Assembly (NCBI GenBank): GCA_030180135.1
Contig: CM058239.1
Coordinates: 42,977,270-43,041,269 of the forward strand
Length of the DNA: 64,000 bases
Direction: 5' to 3'
Origin: Orychophragmus violaceus
Taxonomy: Eukaryota > Streptophyta > Magnoliopsida > Brassicales > Brassicaceae
The notes under the pieces are model-generated. The model saw only the letters and a program-made list of their open reading frames with translations. It made no database searches and was not told where the DNA came from. Position 1 is the stretch's first letter. Each line of letters opens with the position of its first letter. Shown in pieces: positions 22,250 through 33,791 of the stretch. The translations under genes were made by a program, and so were the position numbers.

Positions 22250-22815
22250 AAAACTCTGAAACCCAGTAAAACGCTTCCGAGCACACTGGGATAACAATTA
22301 CAAGTCCGCAAGAAGAGTATGTCTCACTAATCTTCGGACTTAATTTTGAAACCCAATAAAATGCTTCCGAGCACATTGGTCTAATCATTACAAGTCTGCA
22401 AGAAGAGTACGTCTCGCCAATCTTAGGACTTAATATCGAAACATAGTAAAACGCTTCCGAGCACACTAATCTAATCACTACAAGTCCGCAAGAAGAGTAC
22501 GTCTTTTCAATCTTCGGACTTAATTTCGAAACCCAGTAAAACGCTTTCGAGCACACTGGTTTAACCATTACAAGTCCGTAAGAAGAGTACGTCTCGCCAA
22601 ATCTTCGGACTTAATTTCGAAACCCAGTAAGAAGCTTCCGAGCACACTGGTCTAATCATTACAAGTCCACAATAAGATAAGTCTCGCCAAATCTTCGGAC
22701 TTAAACCCAGTAAGACGCTTCCGAGCACATTGGTCTAACTCAATATAAATACGTTGGAGGCTCACGTCCTGCTAACCTTCGGACTTGACCCCGAATAATA
22801 GAAAACGCTCCTAAG
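22250..22815 (+). repeat. 90 bp tandem repeat array in the Tat 3' region
   Basis: Six to seven units share CCAGTAAAACGCTTCCGAGC followed by ACACTGGTCTAATCATTACA and a CTTCGGACTTAA core. Units begin near 22258, 22350, 22437, 22528, 22620, 22703 and 22792 and diverge toward the right end. Because the period is a multiple of three, the minus strand stays open for about 108 codons with a 30-residue periodicity. Confidence 0.85.
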
Positions 22816-22889
22816 CACACTCATCTCGAAGCCGGAATGTAAGGAGCAATCCTCCCTCGGACGGAACCCGCTCGCTCTCCCACAAACCC

Positions 22890-23060
22890 AGCATATTTGA
22901 AAATCCGAGCGACCCAGCTCGAAAATTCTAAGATAAAGCTCAGAAATCCCGAACTGACCAACTCGAAAAGTCCAAGATGAAACTCGGAAAGTCCGAGATG
23001 AAGCTCGGAAATTCCGAGATAAAACTCGGAGGCTCCAAAATCGATCAACTCATAAATTCT
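22890..23060 (+). repeat. Short GCTCGGAAATTCCGAGATGA repeats
   Basis: About seven imperfect units of roughly 21-24 bp, the same word family as in the LTRs of this element. Together with the LTR copies they suggest repeated amplification of one short motif within the family. Confidence 0.7.
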
Positions 23061-23363
23061 GAACTAACCGCCTCAAATCTTCCAGGCCAACTATCTCGGA
23101 TTTTTTGAGCTAATCCAAGTTTGTTTTCTGAATAAAGTTGTTGAATATATCTAAGCATTTAATATACGACACACCACTTACACTTAATCAAAACAAAATG
23201 CGACAGTTGAGAACCAGCCATAGGTTCTAAAAGTAACCAGAATATGGTCTCGAAAGCTAAAAACAAAAGCATTTTATTTAAAGCGAATGGTCATCGAACG
23301 GAATTACCAACCATTCCGGAAAGAGAAACAACATTCAAGTAATGACACAGACGAACTCGATTC

Positions 23364-24422
23364 TCAAAGGTAAGAGCCATTGGATACGCAGGCCGATTCT
23401 GCATCGTCAACAAGGAAACTGTCCCATTGCAACGGTCCGCCGAAATCTCCCGAGAAAGGAGAAAAGTTGAAAAAATTCTCCTCCTTGGCCATCAATCTAT
23501 CGTATTCAGGGATGTCGCTCGCAATAAGCTCCGCCTTCATGCTCGTGAGCTGCTCCTCCTCAACCTCGAAAAATGGAGGATCCTACGCCTTCAGCGCGGC
23601 AATCATTTCAAGGTTGTTGTTCGTTTCGATAAATTCACAAGGCCTTTTCTTGGCCGCGTGCAGCTTGGAGAAGATACCGCGAAGTTTCTTGAAATGGGAC
23701 AAGAACTTATCAAACATCCCTTTCCTCCCTTTCTTGGTCGCCTCTTTCATGGAAACCTTGCGGGAAGATTTCTACTCCCCAAGCTTCAGTCTCAGGTTTT
23801 CGGTTGCGGCAAGGACTTCCACCCTTTCAGCATCAACGGAACGATGCACCACATCAAACTCAGCCACTTGACTTTCATACGAAGCTTTTAACTCGGAAAG
23901 AGAGCGCTCCAATGGCTAGTTGTCAGCAAGATGTTTATGAAACAAGGCCTGAGATCCACAGATTTCTCTCTCGGACTCAACAGCTTGCTTATTCACCGAC
24001 GCCCACGCCTAAAAAGAGAAAAGAGTCAGTAGACGAACCATCTAAATCAAAGAGAGCAGACATCTACTTTAATTTACCCTTAAGAAATCTTGGCCTGCTT
24101 GAATAAGAGAACCACCGCAGGTCATGTCCACATACTGGACAGGGACATCAACCGCGTGCCACACTCTCGAGCAAAACCTCGCAACCTCTAAGGCATTGTC
24201 ATAATCGGGACCTTTGGAACTCGGACCGCTCGGGGTAGATTTCGGGGTAGATCGAGGGACTTCAGCATCACGTGCCCTCCTTATCCTCTTCTTTCTCATC
24301 TCGGGCGGAATATTCCGAGCCTCCAATCCCAAGACTGTTCCCAAAGGTGCACGGCGAGTGGCAGAGCTCTGACCCGTCTCCATTCCATTTACGGCCATAG
24401 GCATGATCGGAAGATCGGACAT
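23364..24422 (-). pseudogene. Tat antisense gene, decayed, with one intron
   Basis: On the minus strand a frame starts at the ATG at 24422 and is open to AGG at 24078. A 69 bp intron (GTAAAT at 24077 to CTTTTTAG at 24009) then joins in phase to AWASVNKQAVESER. The second exon continues through LSELKASYESQVAEFDVV and DAERVEVLAATENLRLKL, a charged coiled-coil-like stretch, to GDFGGPLQWDSFLVDDAES and a stop at 23364. At least three in-frame stops show decay. Antisense ORFs between integrase and 3' LTR are described for Tat-lineage elements; their function is unknown. The first exon is basic, with RKKRIRRARD resembling a nuclear localisation signal. Confidence 0.75.
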
Positions 24423-24424
24423 GG

Positions 24425-25047
24425 ATGTTCATCATATTTCGTACGAACGGATCTTCGTATGGTCAATATCTTATACGGAGCACTTAGTGCCGATGACTTT
24501 GTATGAATAACAATTTATATGAAAAGGTTCAAACGAATAACATTCCATACGAAACAGACATAACTATTCACCAAAACATCCAAACGGACCGATCGGACAA
24601 ACGCATCTCTCGACAGAAGATAGGGATAGACGAAACATCCGAACAAGTAACTTCCGATCTGAACCAGCTCGGATCCGAACATCTTGTTAGAATTCATACC
24701 GGTTTATAAAACAATTTCATAAATCAACCTATGAATTTACTAGCCAGGAACTCATGCAAATAATGAAATAAATCTTGATCTAGGATCACGAATATACCTG
24801 GATTTTTTGCAGCGAAATGAAAACGAGGTGTTTCGAGGTTGTCGTAGCACTCCAAATGTCGTGCCTCTACCGATATCCACACACACACACACAAACTGGA
24901 TCGCAGCGAGATGCTAGTGCCATTGAGATCTTATATAGTTAGGTATATATATATGTGTGTGTGTGTGCGCTCACTCACGTAATCAACCTAACAATTAGGT
25001 TATCAATGGGCTAAGCCCAAATCATAATATTAACATATATACATGTA

Positions 25048-25082
<35 letters not shown>

Positions 25083-26168
25083 TTATAATTACGTGTGCAC
25101 TTGTATATATATTTATTTATTTATTATATATATCACATATATAAAATATTATATATATCATATATATATATAATACTATATATTAAACCCCATCATATTT
25201 ATAATCCAGTTTCATTAGGTGTGTGACATGTAGGATCATATAATATTAGCAATAGATTCTCAATTAATAGATTATAAGCGGTTTCTAGAAAAACATTATA
25301 ACCACCTAATATTATACGATTGTTGAATCTCGACGTCACGACTTTACCAAGAGTAAGTACAATTGATTTCAGGACATTCCCAACACATCTCCCTTCTCCT
25401 TTTTCCGAGCACAACCCTTTCTTTCGGAAGTTCCGAGCTGAATGCATTCCTTGGAAACTTCCGAGCTGAATTTACTTCTCGAACTTTCCGAATGGACATT
25501 GCACTTAGATCATATGATCAAACATTTACTGCTATCTCCTTCTTCGGATGCGCAATTGGCCGCAATCCGTTTTCGGAAACATCGATTTATACGTTCCTAG
25601 CCGTTAAACCAAAATCGTTGGATAAAGTCAGACGAAATACGAATTTGTACCCAACCTACAAGATTCGTATTTCCAACACTTTGAGCCGAATCAAGAAGTC
25701 TATGCTCAAACGGATTCAGACCATCCGTTTTTGGCCCATTCGACAAAATAGGTTAAGCCGCAGAAAGATAGTCGCCAAAAGAGGAGATAAACTCGAAGAA
25801 GGGAGGAAGAGAATATCTCCAAGCAGGAGAGGAAAATTCGAGCTGAAAATGTAAATCTTAACGGAAAAGGAAACAGACGATAACATGAAGATTTCTGAAT
25901 ATCTTGCGGATGAAGATTCCCGAAGCCGACTTGCCGCAGCTATATAAAGAGATGGACTTCCTACGACTTTGACATCTCGAAAAACCCTAGCATCTAGGCT
26001 TATCACTTAGAAATTTTATTAGCTTCTTTCATTCTTTGTACTTTTTTTCCTGATCGGTTATCAATAAAATATCCTCCGGGTTCCTATTCGGTGTGTTTGC
26101 TCTAGAAACTTATGTTCCCTAAATGTTTAGCTCTACAAGTTTTGACAGTGCGAGTTCTGACTCTCACA
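24425..26168 (+). repeat. 3' LTR of the Tat element
   Basis: Matches the 5' LTR from 24499 to 26168 except for a copia solo LTR inserted at 24685 and loss of most of the short AGCTCAGATTTCC units. The exact start is uncertain, between about 24425 and 24498, because the partner LTR is cut by the window edge. TATA box at 25941 (TATATAAAG). It ends CTCACA at 26168. Confidence 0.8.
24685..25385 (-). mobile_element. Copia solo LTR (701 bp) inside the Tat 3' LTR
   Basis: Begins TGTTAGAATT and ends TTCCCAACA, with the 5 bp duplication CATCT at 24680-24684 and 25386-25390. Its right half resembles the LTR at 8125-8763 (GTGTGAC...AGGATCATATAATA, then TATTATACGA and GATTTCAGGACA...CCCAACA), so it is a diverged member of a related family. 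Strand is inferred from that similarity. AC and TA microsatellites expanded inside it at about 24880-24965 and 25035-25170. Confidence 0.9.
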
Positions 26169-26173
26169 ATATT

Positions 26174-27480
26174 ATAGGAATATCACCAGATCTTTGCATT
26201 CATAGTCTACACTTAGATGACAAATGTATTACTTCTATAGAACATCAGAGGAGGTTAAACCAAATGTAAAGGATGTTGTTAAGAAAGATATTATGAAACT
26301 TTTAGAAGCATGTTATTTTTGCAATATCATATAGTAATTAGGTTACTCTTGTGCATGTGGTGCCTAAAAAATTGGAGTTACGGTGGTTAAGAATGATAAG
26401 GACGAACAGATTCCTACTAGAACCGTCACAGGTTATAGGATTTGCATAGATTATCAAAACCTTAATGCTGCAACTAGGAAATATGATTTTTCTTTACCTT
26501 TTATTGATCAAATGCTTGAAATATTGGCTAACCACCCTTACTATTGTTTCTTAGATGGTTATTTAGGCTTCTTTCAGATCCTCATCCAGAAGGAGGACCA
26601 GGAGAAGACAACATTCATATGTCTTTAGAGCACTTTTTCTTATTTCAGAATGCCCTTTGGCTTGTGAAATGCCCCTAGAAACCTATTAACGCTAAAAGAT
26701 GTTGATTTTATTGACTTGATAGATGATTTCTCTGTCTATGGATCTTATTTTCCTATTTATCTTAAAAAATTGTGCAGGGTATTTCAACGATGCGAGGAGA
26801 AGCACTTAGTATTGAATTGGAAAAAATGTCACTTCATGGGCACCGATGAGATTTTTAGGGGCATCAATTTCAGAGAACGGGATAAAGGTCTAAAATACAA
26901 AGATAGAGGTGATGGTGAGCCTACAACCGCCACAAAATGTAATAGGAATCATAAGTTTTTTAGGATAAGCGGGATTTTACCATAGATTCATCAAGGACTT
27001 CTCCAAAATGGCTATAGTACTCAACTAATTACTTTGCAAGGAAGTGAAGTTCGATCTCAATTACGAATGTCTTGAAGCCTTTCATAAGATAAAGGGAGCT
27101 CTGGTGAGATCCCCAATAGTCCAGCCACCGGATTGGGAACTTCCTTTCGAGATTATGACTAATGTGAGCAATTATGCAGTAAGATCTATTCTAGGAAACA
27201 AAAAGAAAAGAAGTTGCATTTCATCTACTTTTCCAGCCAAACTCTAGATGACGTTCAATGAAAATATGCAACTACAGTAAATGAACTCCTATATATCGTG
27301 TTTTCCTTCGATAAGTTTAGATCCTACCTAGTCGGGTCTAAGGTTATTGTTCACGCTGATCATGCTCCCATGAATTATATGCTCACCAAGAAGGATGCAA
27401 ACCCATGTTACTAAAGTGGATACCCTTGCTGCAAGAATTTTACTTGGATCTCGAAGAAGAGACATGAAAACACAATGGGG
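26174..27480 (+). pseudogene. Athila RT and RNase H, decayed
   Basis: Starts in LGISPD-like sequence directly after the Tat 3' LTR. Recognisable parts are EHQRRLN, VVKNDKDEQIPTRTVTGYRI, YYCFLDGYLGFFQI, the active-site region DLIDDFSVYG, HLVLNWKKCHFM and RFIKDFSKMA. Frameshifts and stops occur near 26330, 26625, 26670 and 26880. RNase H is visible as FEIMTNVSNYAVRSILG and further broken pieces to the linker at 27480. A short deletion lies between the MPFGL and DDFS motifs. Confidence 0.85.
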
Positions 27481-28240
27481 TGGCCGATCATCTCTCTAGG
27501 ATGCGCATAGAAGAAGATGTCCCTATAGATGACATGTTTCCTGAAGAAAATGTCTATGCAATCAACATTGTTGATCACAATCAGCACGCTTTCACAATTG
27601 ACCAGGTCTCACCAGAATTCCCTAGAGTGGTTATCAGCTTTTGTGGATCCCATTTCATCAACATAACCTTCAAAAAGCTTTTTAAAAAACATGGTGTCGG
27701 AAATAAAGTTGCTACCCCCTATCACCCTCAAAATAGTGGACAATTGGAAGTATAGAATAGAGATAAAAATCATTCTCCACACAAAACGATCTGATTAGAA
27801 AAGGAAATTGGATGATGCTATGTGAGATTATAGGACATCTTCTGGTGGAGTTGGAACAAAATGCAGCTTAGACAGTAAAATTTCTTTATTTTGATATCAA
27901 GCAAGGTTCTGAGAAGACGAAAATGCAGATGTATGAGCTGGAGGAATTTTGTCACATCACATATGAAAGCTCCAAAATCTACAAGGAAAAGACAAAAGCA
28001 TAGCATGACAAAAGGATAATATCCAGGAGATTTTCTTCAAATGATCAGATATTTCTATTCAATTCCCGACTAAAGCTTTTTCTTGGAAAACTCAGGTAGA
28101 TGTGGTTTTGACCTTTCACAATCAAAGAAGTGAAACCATATGGAGTCGTGATAATATTGCATCATTCCAAGAAAGACTTCGTTGTCAATGGTCAGAGGCT
28201 CAAGCCATATCTTGTTGATGCATGAATCATCCAATGAGAT
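27480..28240 (+). pseudogene. Athila integrase, internally deleted and decayed
   Basis: Begins in the linker ADHLSRMRIEEDVPIDD. Most of the zinc finger and the first half of the core are missing. The part around VVISFCGSHFIN and VATPYHPQNSGQLEV (normally DGGSHF and TSGQVE) is present. Downstream, diverged core and C-terminal sequence runs to about 28220 (VNGQRLKPYLVD). It is non-functional. Confidence 0.8.
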
Positions 28241-28968
28241 TTAATTCCTCTATGAACCATCTCAAGCTTGAGAAGCTCTTCAGCCAGGCTAAAACAAGCG
28301 CTTAGCGAGAGGCATCCCACCAGTACGTGTACATATCTTTTCTATTTCATTTTACCTTTGCTTTTATTTTTTATTTAGTTCCCTTTGTTTCGTAAAAAAA
28401 TATTTGATGGAGTGACCGGTCTGGAAGCCAGATCGATCAATCTCATTTCGGGAAATCACCAAACACCCACTTTCGAGTTCGTTAGAAAAGGTACATTTAT
28501 GTAACCCAAATATTCAATCCGAAAATTGAGTATCATCATAGTATGAAATTCTCTTGAGTTCAATGTAAAATTCTCGGATTTTATGACTTTCATAGTAGTC
28601 TAGGGAAATTTTCATGCTCCCGTGCAATTATTCCATCAAATATTAGCCTCAGCCTAGATATTTAACTGTGAGATTGAAATTTTGCGGTTTGGTACATGAC
28701 AAAGGATTTAGGGTTGGAATTTCACATATGGCAAGTATTACTCTTATTGTTCTTACTCTATTTGCTCCTTCAACTTACTTTCCACTTTCTGATTTTTGTA
28801 GACAATGAGAAAACGAGTGTCTAAATTCGGGAAGGCTCATGGCCCGAGAAGCACACCACCAAAGCTAATGGGTCGTCCTCTACTGCTCACGCATCAGAAC
28901 TGGTCGACGACCAGACTTCTGCACCATGGCCTTGCCCTGACAATGATACATTCGTTGGCTTAACCATT
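28241..28968 (+). other. Athila post-pol non-coding region
   Basis: Sequence between integrase and the env-like region, with no convincing frame. It ends at the 5 bp target CTGCA (28969-28973) used by the copia dimer and resumes at 38123. Confidence 0.65.
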
Positions 28969-28973
28969 CTGCA

Positions 28974-29313
28974 TGTTGTATAAACTCGAGTGAACCCTAG
29001 AAGATAGAACGTTTGCGGAACTTAAAGAGAAACAATATTGAGGCAAATACCCTTTTGTCTAGGGTTTCTATATTTCATATGTGTTATTTACAAACCCTTA
29101 GACCCCTTTATATACTGCCCCAAAACCCGATACAATAGACAATAGAAAGCCCTAACGAGATCTTTTCATTCTCTCGATACAAGGGGAAACTAAACCGCCA
29201 TAGTGTACCCGATACAATAGACAATAGAAAGCCTTCGGCCCGTGACATTCCTTTGCTCACTCAAGAAAGGCCCCTTTGCAGTACCTTGAGATTTAAGTCA
29301 CCTTAGGATAACA
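28974..29313 (-). repeat. Copia dimer LTR A (3'-most)
   Basis: 340 bp, TGTTGT...GATAACA. It has one private substitution (A in TTTCATATG where B and C have G). On the minus strand AAGGTGGAGTT, the polypurine tract, abuts it, and a minus-strand TATATAAAG lies at about 29115-29107. Confidence 0.95.
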
Positions 29314-29388
29314 AACTCCACCTTGACGAAAAATCTCAACAATGTCACCTTCTGACTTTCCTAACATCTGAGGGGTCACCATCTTCCT

Positions 29389-32300
29389 CTAGCACCGGAA
29401 GATCTGGAGTAGCTCAAGACAATGTCTGAACTTCCCCGTAGGAACCGGCTTGGTTAACATGTCAGCCGCATTCTCCAACGTACACACCTTCTGCAATAAG
29501 ATTTCTCCAGAAGCTGCCAACTCCCTGATTTTATGATACCTTATAGCGATGTGCTTTGTCCTTGCATGATACACTTGATTCTTTGCCAGATACAGCGCAA
29601 TCTGGCTATCACAGTGTAGCTGAACTCCACCTTGCTCAACTCCCAACTCCGCCACAAGTCCTCGCACCCAAAGTGCCTCCTTAGCTGCCTCACCCATTGC
29701 CATATACTCAGCTTCCGTGGTTGACATGGCTACAACAGACTGTAACACGGATCTCCAACAAATATGTCCTCCTGATAGTGTAAACACATATCCCGTAGTG
29801 GACCTCCTATTGTCTAGATCACCACCGTAATCTGAATCAACAAACCCCACAACTGATGCACTCTCCTGACCGCCAAAGATAATCCCACAGTTAGCAGAAC
29901 CCTTCAAATACCTGAGTATCCATTTCACTGCTTCCCAATGATCTCTTCCAGGATTTGACATGTACTTACTAACTTGACTAACTGCTTGAGCCAAATCAGG
30001 CCTAGTGTAAACCATAGCATACATTAGGCAACCAACCGCACTTGCATAAGGAACTTGTGCCATATCTTTGATGTCTTCAACAGACTTAGGAAACTGCTTC
30101 GCTGAGAGATTGAAGTGATTCGCCAAAGGTGTAGAAACCTTCCTTTCTTCCGACATGTCAAAGCGTTCTACCACCTTCTCTATGTAGCTCTTTTGAGAAA
30201 GCCATAACCTCTTAGAGCTCCTCTCTCTGCGAATCTCCATCCCAAGGATCTTCTTTGCAGCACCAAGATCCTTCATTTCAAACTCTTTTCCCAGTAGTCC
30301 TTTCAACTCAACAATATCATTCATATCGCTCGCAGCAATAAGCATATCATCAACGTATAGCAGAAGGAATATGGGAGAATGATCATCAAGGTACCTTGTG
30401 TAAACGCAGCAATCATACTCACATCTTTGGTAGCCAATTTCCAGCATATAAGAGTCAAAACGTTTGTACCATTGTCTTGGAGCTTGCTTCAATCCGTATA
30501 AGGACTTCTTCAACTTACACACAAGCTTCTCCTCACCTGGCTTTACAAACCCCTCAGGCTGCTCCATATAGATTTATTCTTCCAAATTTCCATGAAGAAA
30601 CGCAGTCTTCACATCCATCTGTTCAAGATGATAATCCCATACCGCTACCAATGCTAACACAACTCGTATGGAAGTGTGTCTAACCACAGGTGAAAAAATC
30701 TCGTCATAATCCACCCCTTTCTTCTGTGAGTATCCTTTTGCCACCAACCTTGCCTTGAACCTTGATACTTCTTTCTCAGAGATTCCTGGTTTTACCTTGA
30801 AAACCCATTTGCATCCAACCGCCTTCTTTCCTTTAGGTAAAGGAACAAGATCCCATGTTTGATTCTTGTCTAGACTCTCGATTTCCTCTGTTGCAGCTTC
30901 CAGCCATTGCTCTTTCTCCTGGCTACTAATAGCCTCTCGAAAATTGGCTGGATCATCTGTACCAACAACCAAGGCATAGTTCACCATGTCTTCAAAACCG
31001 AATCTTACTGGTGGTTTGGAAACTCTCTTTTCTCTGTTAGGTACCAATCTTTCCTCTGCTTTCTTTTTAACACGTTTTTCCACCTCCTGCTCCTCCACAA
31101 CAGGCTGCTCATCACTCTCTACTGCTGGTCTATCTTCAATAGACTCCTCCTGAATTTCCCTAGAATCCGTGCTAGTCTCAATGGTTACAGGCACTTGTTC
31201 TGACCTCGCCTGCTGCACCATATACTGCTCATCGAAAACCACATCTCGACTAAACACCATCTTCTTATCTTCAGGATCCCATAACTTGAAGCCCTTCACA
31301 CCTTTCTCAAAACCCAGAAAGATGCACTTCTTTGACTTAGAATCAAGCGTTGATCTTTCGTCACCCGGAATAAGCATATAAGCTGGACATCCGAAAATCT
31401 TCAAGTTTGAAAGATCAACATCTTTCCCAGACCAAATTTCTTCAGCTATCTTTCCTTCCAAGGAACTCCTTGGCGATCTATTGATGAGATAGACCGCCAT
31501 GTTTACTGCCTCTGCCCAGAACCGTTTTGAGAGCCCTGCATTCAACCTCAAACACCTAGCCTTCTCTGCAACTGAACGATTCATCCTTTCACTGACACCG
31601 TTCTGCTGTGGTGTTTTTCGCACTGTGAAGTGCCTCTGAATACCATGCTCCTCACAAAACTTCTGGAACGCTCCATCAGTATACTCCGTGCCATTATCCG
31701 ATCTCAGATACTTTACCCTTCTTCCTGTCTGGTTTTCAACTTCAGCCTTCCAAATCTTGAACTTTTCGAATACTTCAGATTTCTGCCTCATGAAGTACAC
31801 CCAGACTTTCCTGGAGAAGTCATCGATGAATAAAACAAAGTATCTAGATCCTCCCAATGACTGTTCCCGAGTTGGCCCCCACACATCAGAATGGACATAG
31901 TCTAGAAGACCTTTTGTCGTGTGTTGCCCTGTCTTGAACGAAACTTTGATCTGCTTTCCCATCACACAGAATTTGAAGAATTCCATCTTGCAGTTCTTCA
32001 ACCCGTCCAGTAACCCCCTCTTGTGGAGTTCATTGAGACCATTCTCACCAATATGACCCATACGTATATGCCATAAAGCTGTGGCCTCTGCTTCAGAAAC
32101 GGCAGCTGAGGCTTCTCCACCTACAACCACGTTTCCTATCATCCGATATACATTACCAGCTGTCATCTCTCCCTTCATCACGACCATGGATCCTTTACAC
32201 ACCTTCAAAACGTTTTCTCCTTCATCACTTTTGAATTTGAATCCGTTTTTATGAAGTGTGCCCAAGGAAATCAGATTCTTCTTCACGCCTGGAATATGTC

Positions 32301-33351
32301 TTACATCCGTCAATGTTCTGATGCTACCATCATACATCCGAAACTTCACATGTCCAGTCCCAATAATACCACAGACCTTGTCGTCTGCCAACTGAACAGA
32401 ACCCATATTTCCAGCCCTATACGTCTCGAACCATTCCTTATTTGGAGTCATATGGAATGATGCTCCCGTATCAAGTATCCAAGAATCTGCGTGATTCCCT
32501 GAAGTGACAGCAAGCATATCATAATTGATATCTTCTGAAACATCCTTTGCCTAGACTATATTTGCAGACTTTGAATAGTCCTGCGAATCCCTGCCTCCAT
32601 TCTGTTTCCTGGCTGGACAGTCTCTCTTGAAGTGACCCTTCTTGCCACAACCAAAACAGACTCCCTTAACCGCCTTTGGTTTTGATTTTCCTCTGCTACC
32701 TCCATCTGCCTGCTTCTCTGTTGACCTCCCTCGCTCCTTGTTGTAATTCACGTACAACCCGTCTCCCTCAGACTTAGTATCCACGTTACCCACACGTCGC
32801 TCATGATGAGATATAAGCGACGAAGTAACCGTATCCAGACTTATCGTGGTTTTGTTACACGTTAAGGCAGTTAACAAAGTCTCATAAGACGAGGGCAGAG
32901 AACACAGCAGAATCATGGCTTTATCCTCATCCTCAATATCCTCACCCACACGCGTCAGATCTGTGATGATTTGGTTAAATGCGTTTACATGCTGAACCAG
33001 ATCTCCACCTTCAGCCATCTTAAAACGGTATAACTTCTGCTTGAGAAATAACTTAGAAGACAAAGACTTCGACAGATACAACTTCTCCAACTTATCCCAT
33101 ATAGCCTTCGGAGTTGTAAGATCCATTACCTGATTAGTAATCTCGTCTGAAAGACACAAACGAATTGTCGAGGTCGCCCTGTCTGTCATCTCCTCCCAAT
33201 CATCATCCTTGATCGCTTCTGGTTTCGTCTCTAACAACGCCTTCTTCATCCCCTGATGTGATAACAGGTCCTTCACTCGAAGTTGCCATAGACCGAAGTT
33301 TCCCTTCCCATCGAAACGAGGAACGTCGAACTTAAGAGAACTTCCGGTCAT
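29389..33351 (-). pseudogene. Copia gag-pol, left unit of the dimer; two nonsense changes
   Basis: I place the gag start at the ATG at 33351 (MTGSSLKFDVPRFDGKGNFG); the open frame itself reaches back into the PBS without an ATG. Gag ends in a CFGCGKKGHFKRDC zinc knuckle. A stop near 32552 (TAG where the right unit has CAG) separates gag from the protease (WILDTGASFHMT). The frame then runs through integrase (HIRMGHIGENGL, LRSDNGTEYTD, TPQQNGVSERMNR) into RT. A second stop near 30572 (TAA where the right unit has GAA) falls before MEQPEGFVKPG. The rest of RT (LLLYVDDMLIAASD) and RNase H (TEAEYMAMGEAAKE) is open to 29389. Confidence 0.95.
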
Positions 33352-33376
33352 CGTAACCTTGTGCTCTGATACCACT

Positions 33377-33716
33377 TGTTGTATAAACTCGAGTGAACCC
33401 TAGAAGATAGAACGTTTGCGGAACTTAAAGAGAAACAATATTGAGGCAAATACCCTTTTGTCTAGGGTTTCTATATTTCATGTGTGTTATTTACAAACCC
33501 TTAGACCCCTTTATATACTGCCCCAAAACCCGAGACAATAGACAATAGAAAGCCCTAACGAGATCTTTTCATTCTCTCGATACAAGGGGAAACTAAACCG
33601 CCATAGTGTACCCGATACAATAGACAATAGAAAGCCTTCGGCCCGTGACATTCCTTTGCTCACTCAAGAAAGGCCCCTTTGCAGTACCTTGAGATTTAAG
33701 TCACCTTAGGATAACA
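33377..33716 (-). repeat. Copia dimer LTR B (shared middle LTR)
   Basis: 340 bp. It serves as 5' LTR for the left unit (PBS at 33363-33374) and 3' LTR for the right unit (polypurine tract at about 33717-33727). One private substitution (CCCGAGACA). Confidence 0.95.
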
Positions 33717-33791
33717 AACTCCACCTTGACGAAAAATCTCAACAATGTCACCTTCTGACTTTCCTAACATCTGAGGGGTCACCATCTTCCT

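Larger units (their letters stand above)
1..26168 (+). mobile_element. Tat-lineage Ty3/gypsy retrotransposon, nested in Athila pol
   Basis: Two related LTRs (1-1035, cut by the window edge, and about 24425-26168) flank a PBS, decayed pol with protease, RT, RNase H, a second RNase H and integrase, then a long 3' region with an antisense gene. The second, archaeal-type RNase H and the antisense ORF between integrase and 3' LTR are characters known from the Tat lineage. The element is split by a CACTA element, a copia element, a nested pair of solo LTRs and a copia solo LTR. The 5 bases after its right end are ATATT, so the same 5 bases are expected just before its left LTR outside the window. 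Confidence 0.85.

Noticed and set aside
22250..22815. CRISPR-like array
   Set aside because: Units are contiguous imperfect 90 bp tandem repeats with no unique spacers, in a plant retrotransposon.
30396..32460. Plus-strand frames of 60-100 codons across the copia dimer
   Set aside because: They are antisense shadows of gag-pol and recur identically in both units.
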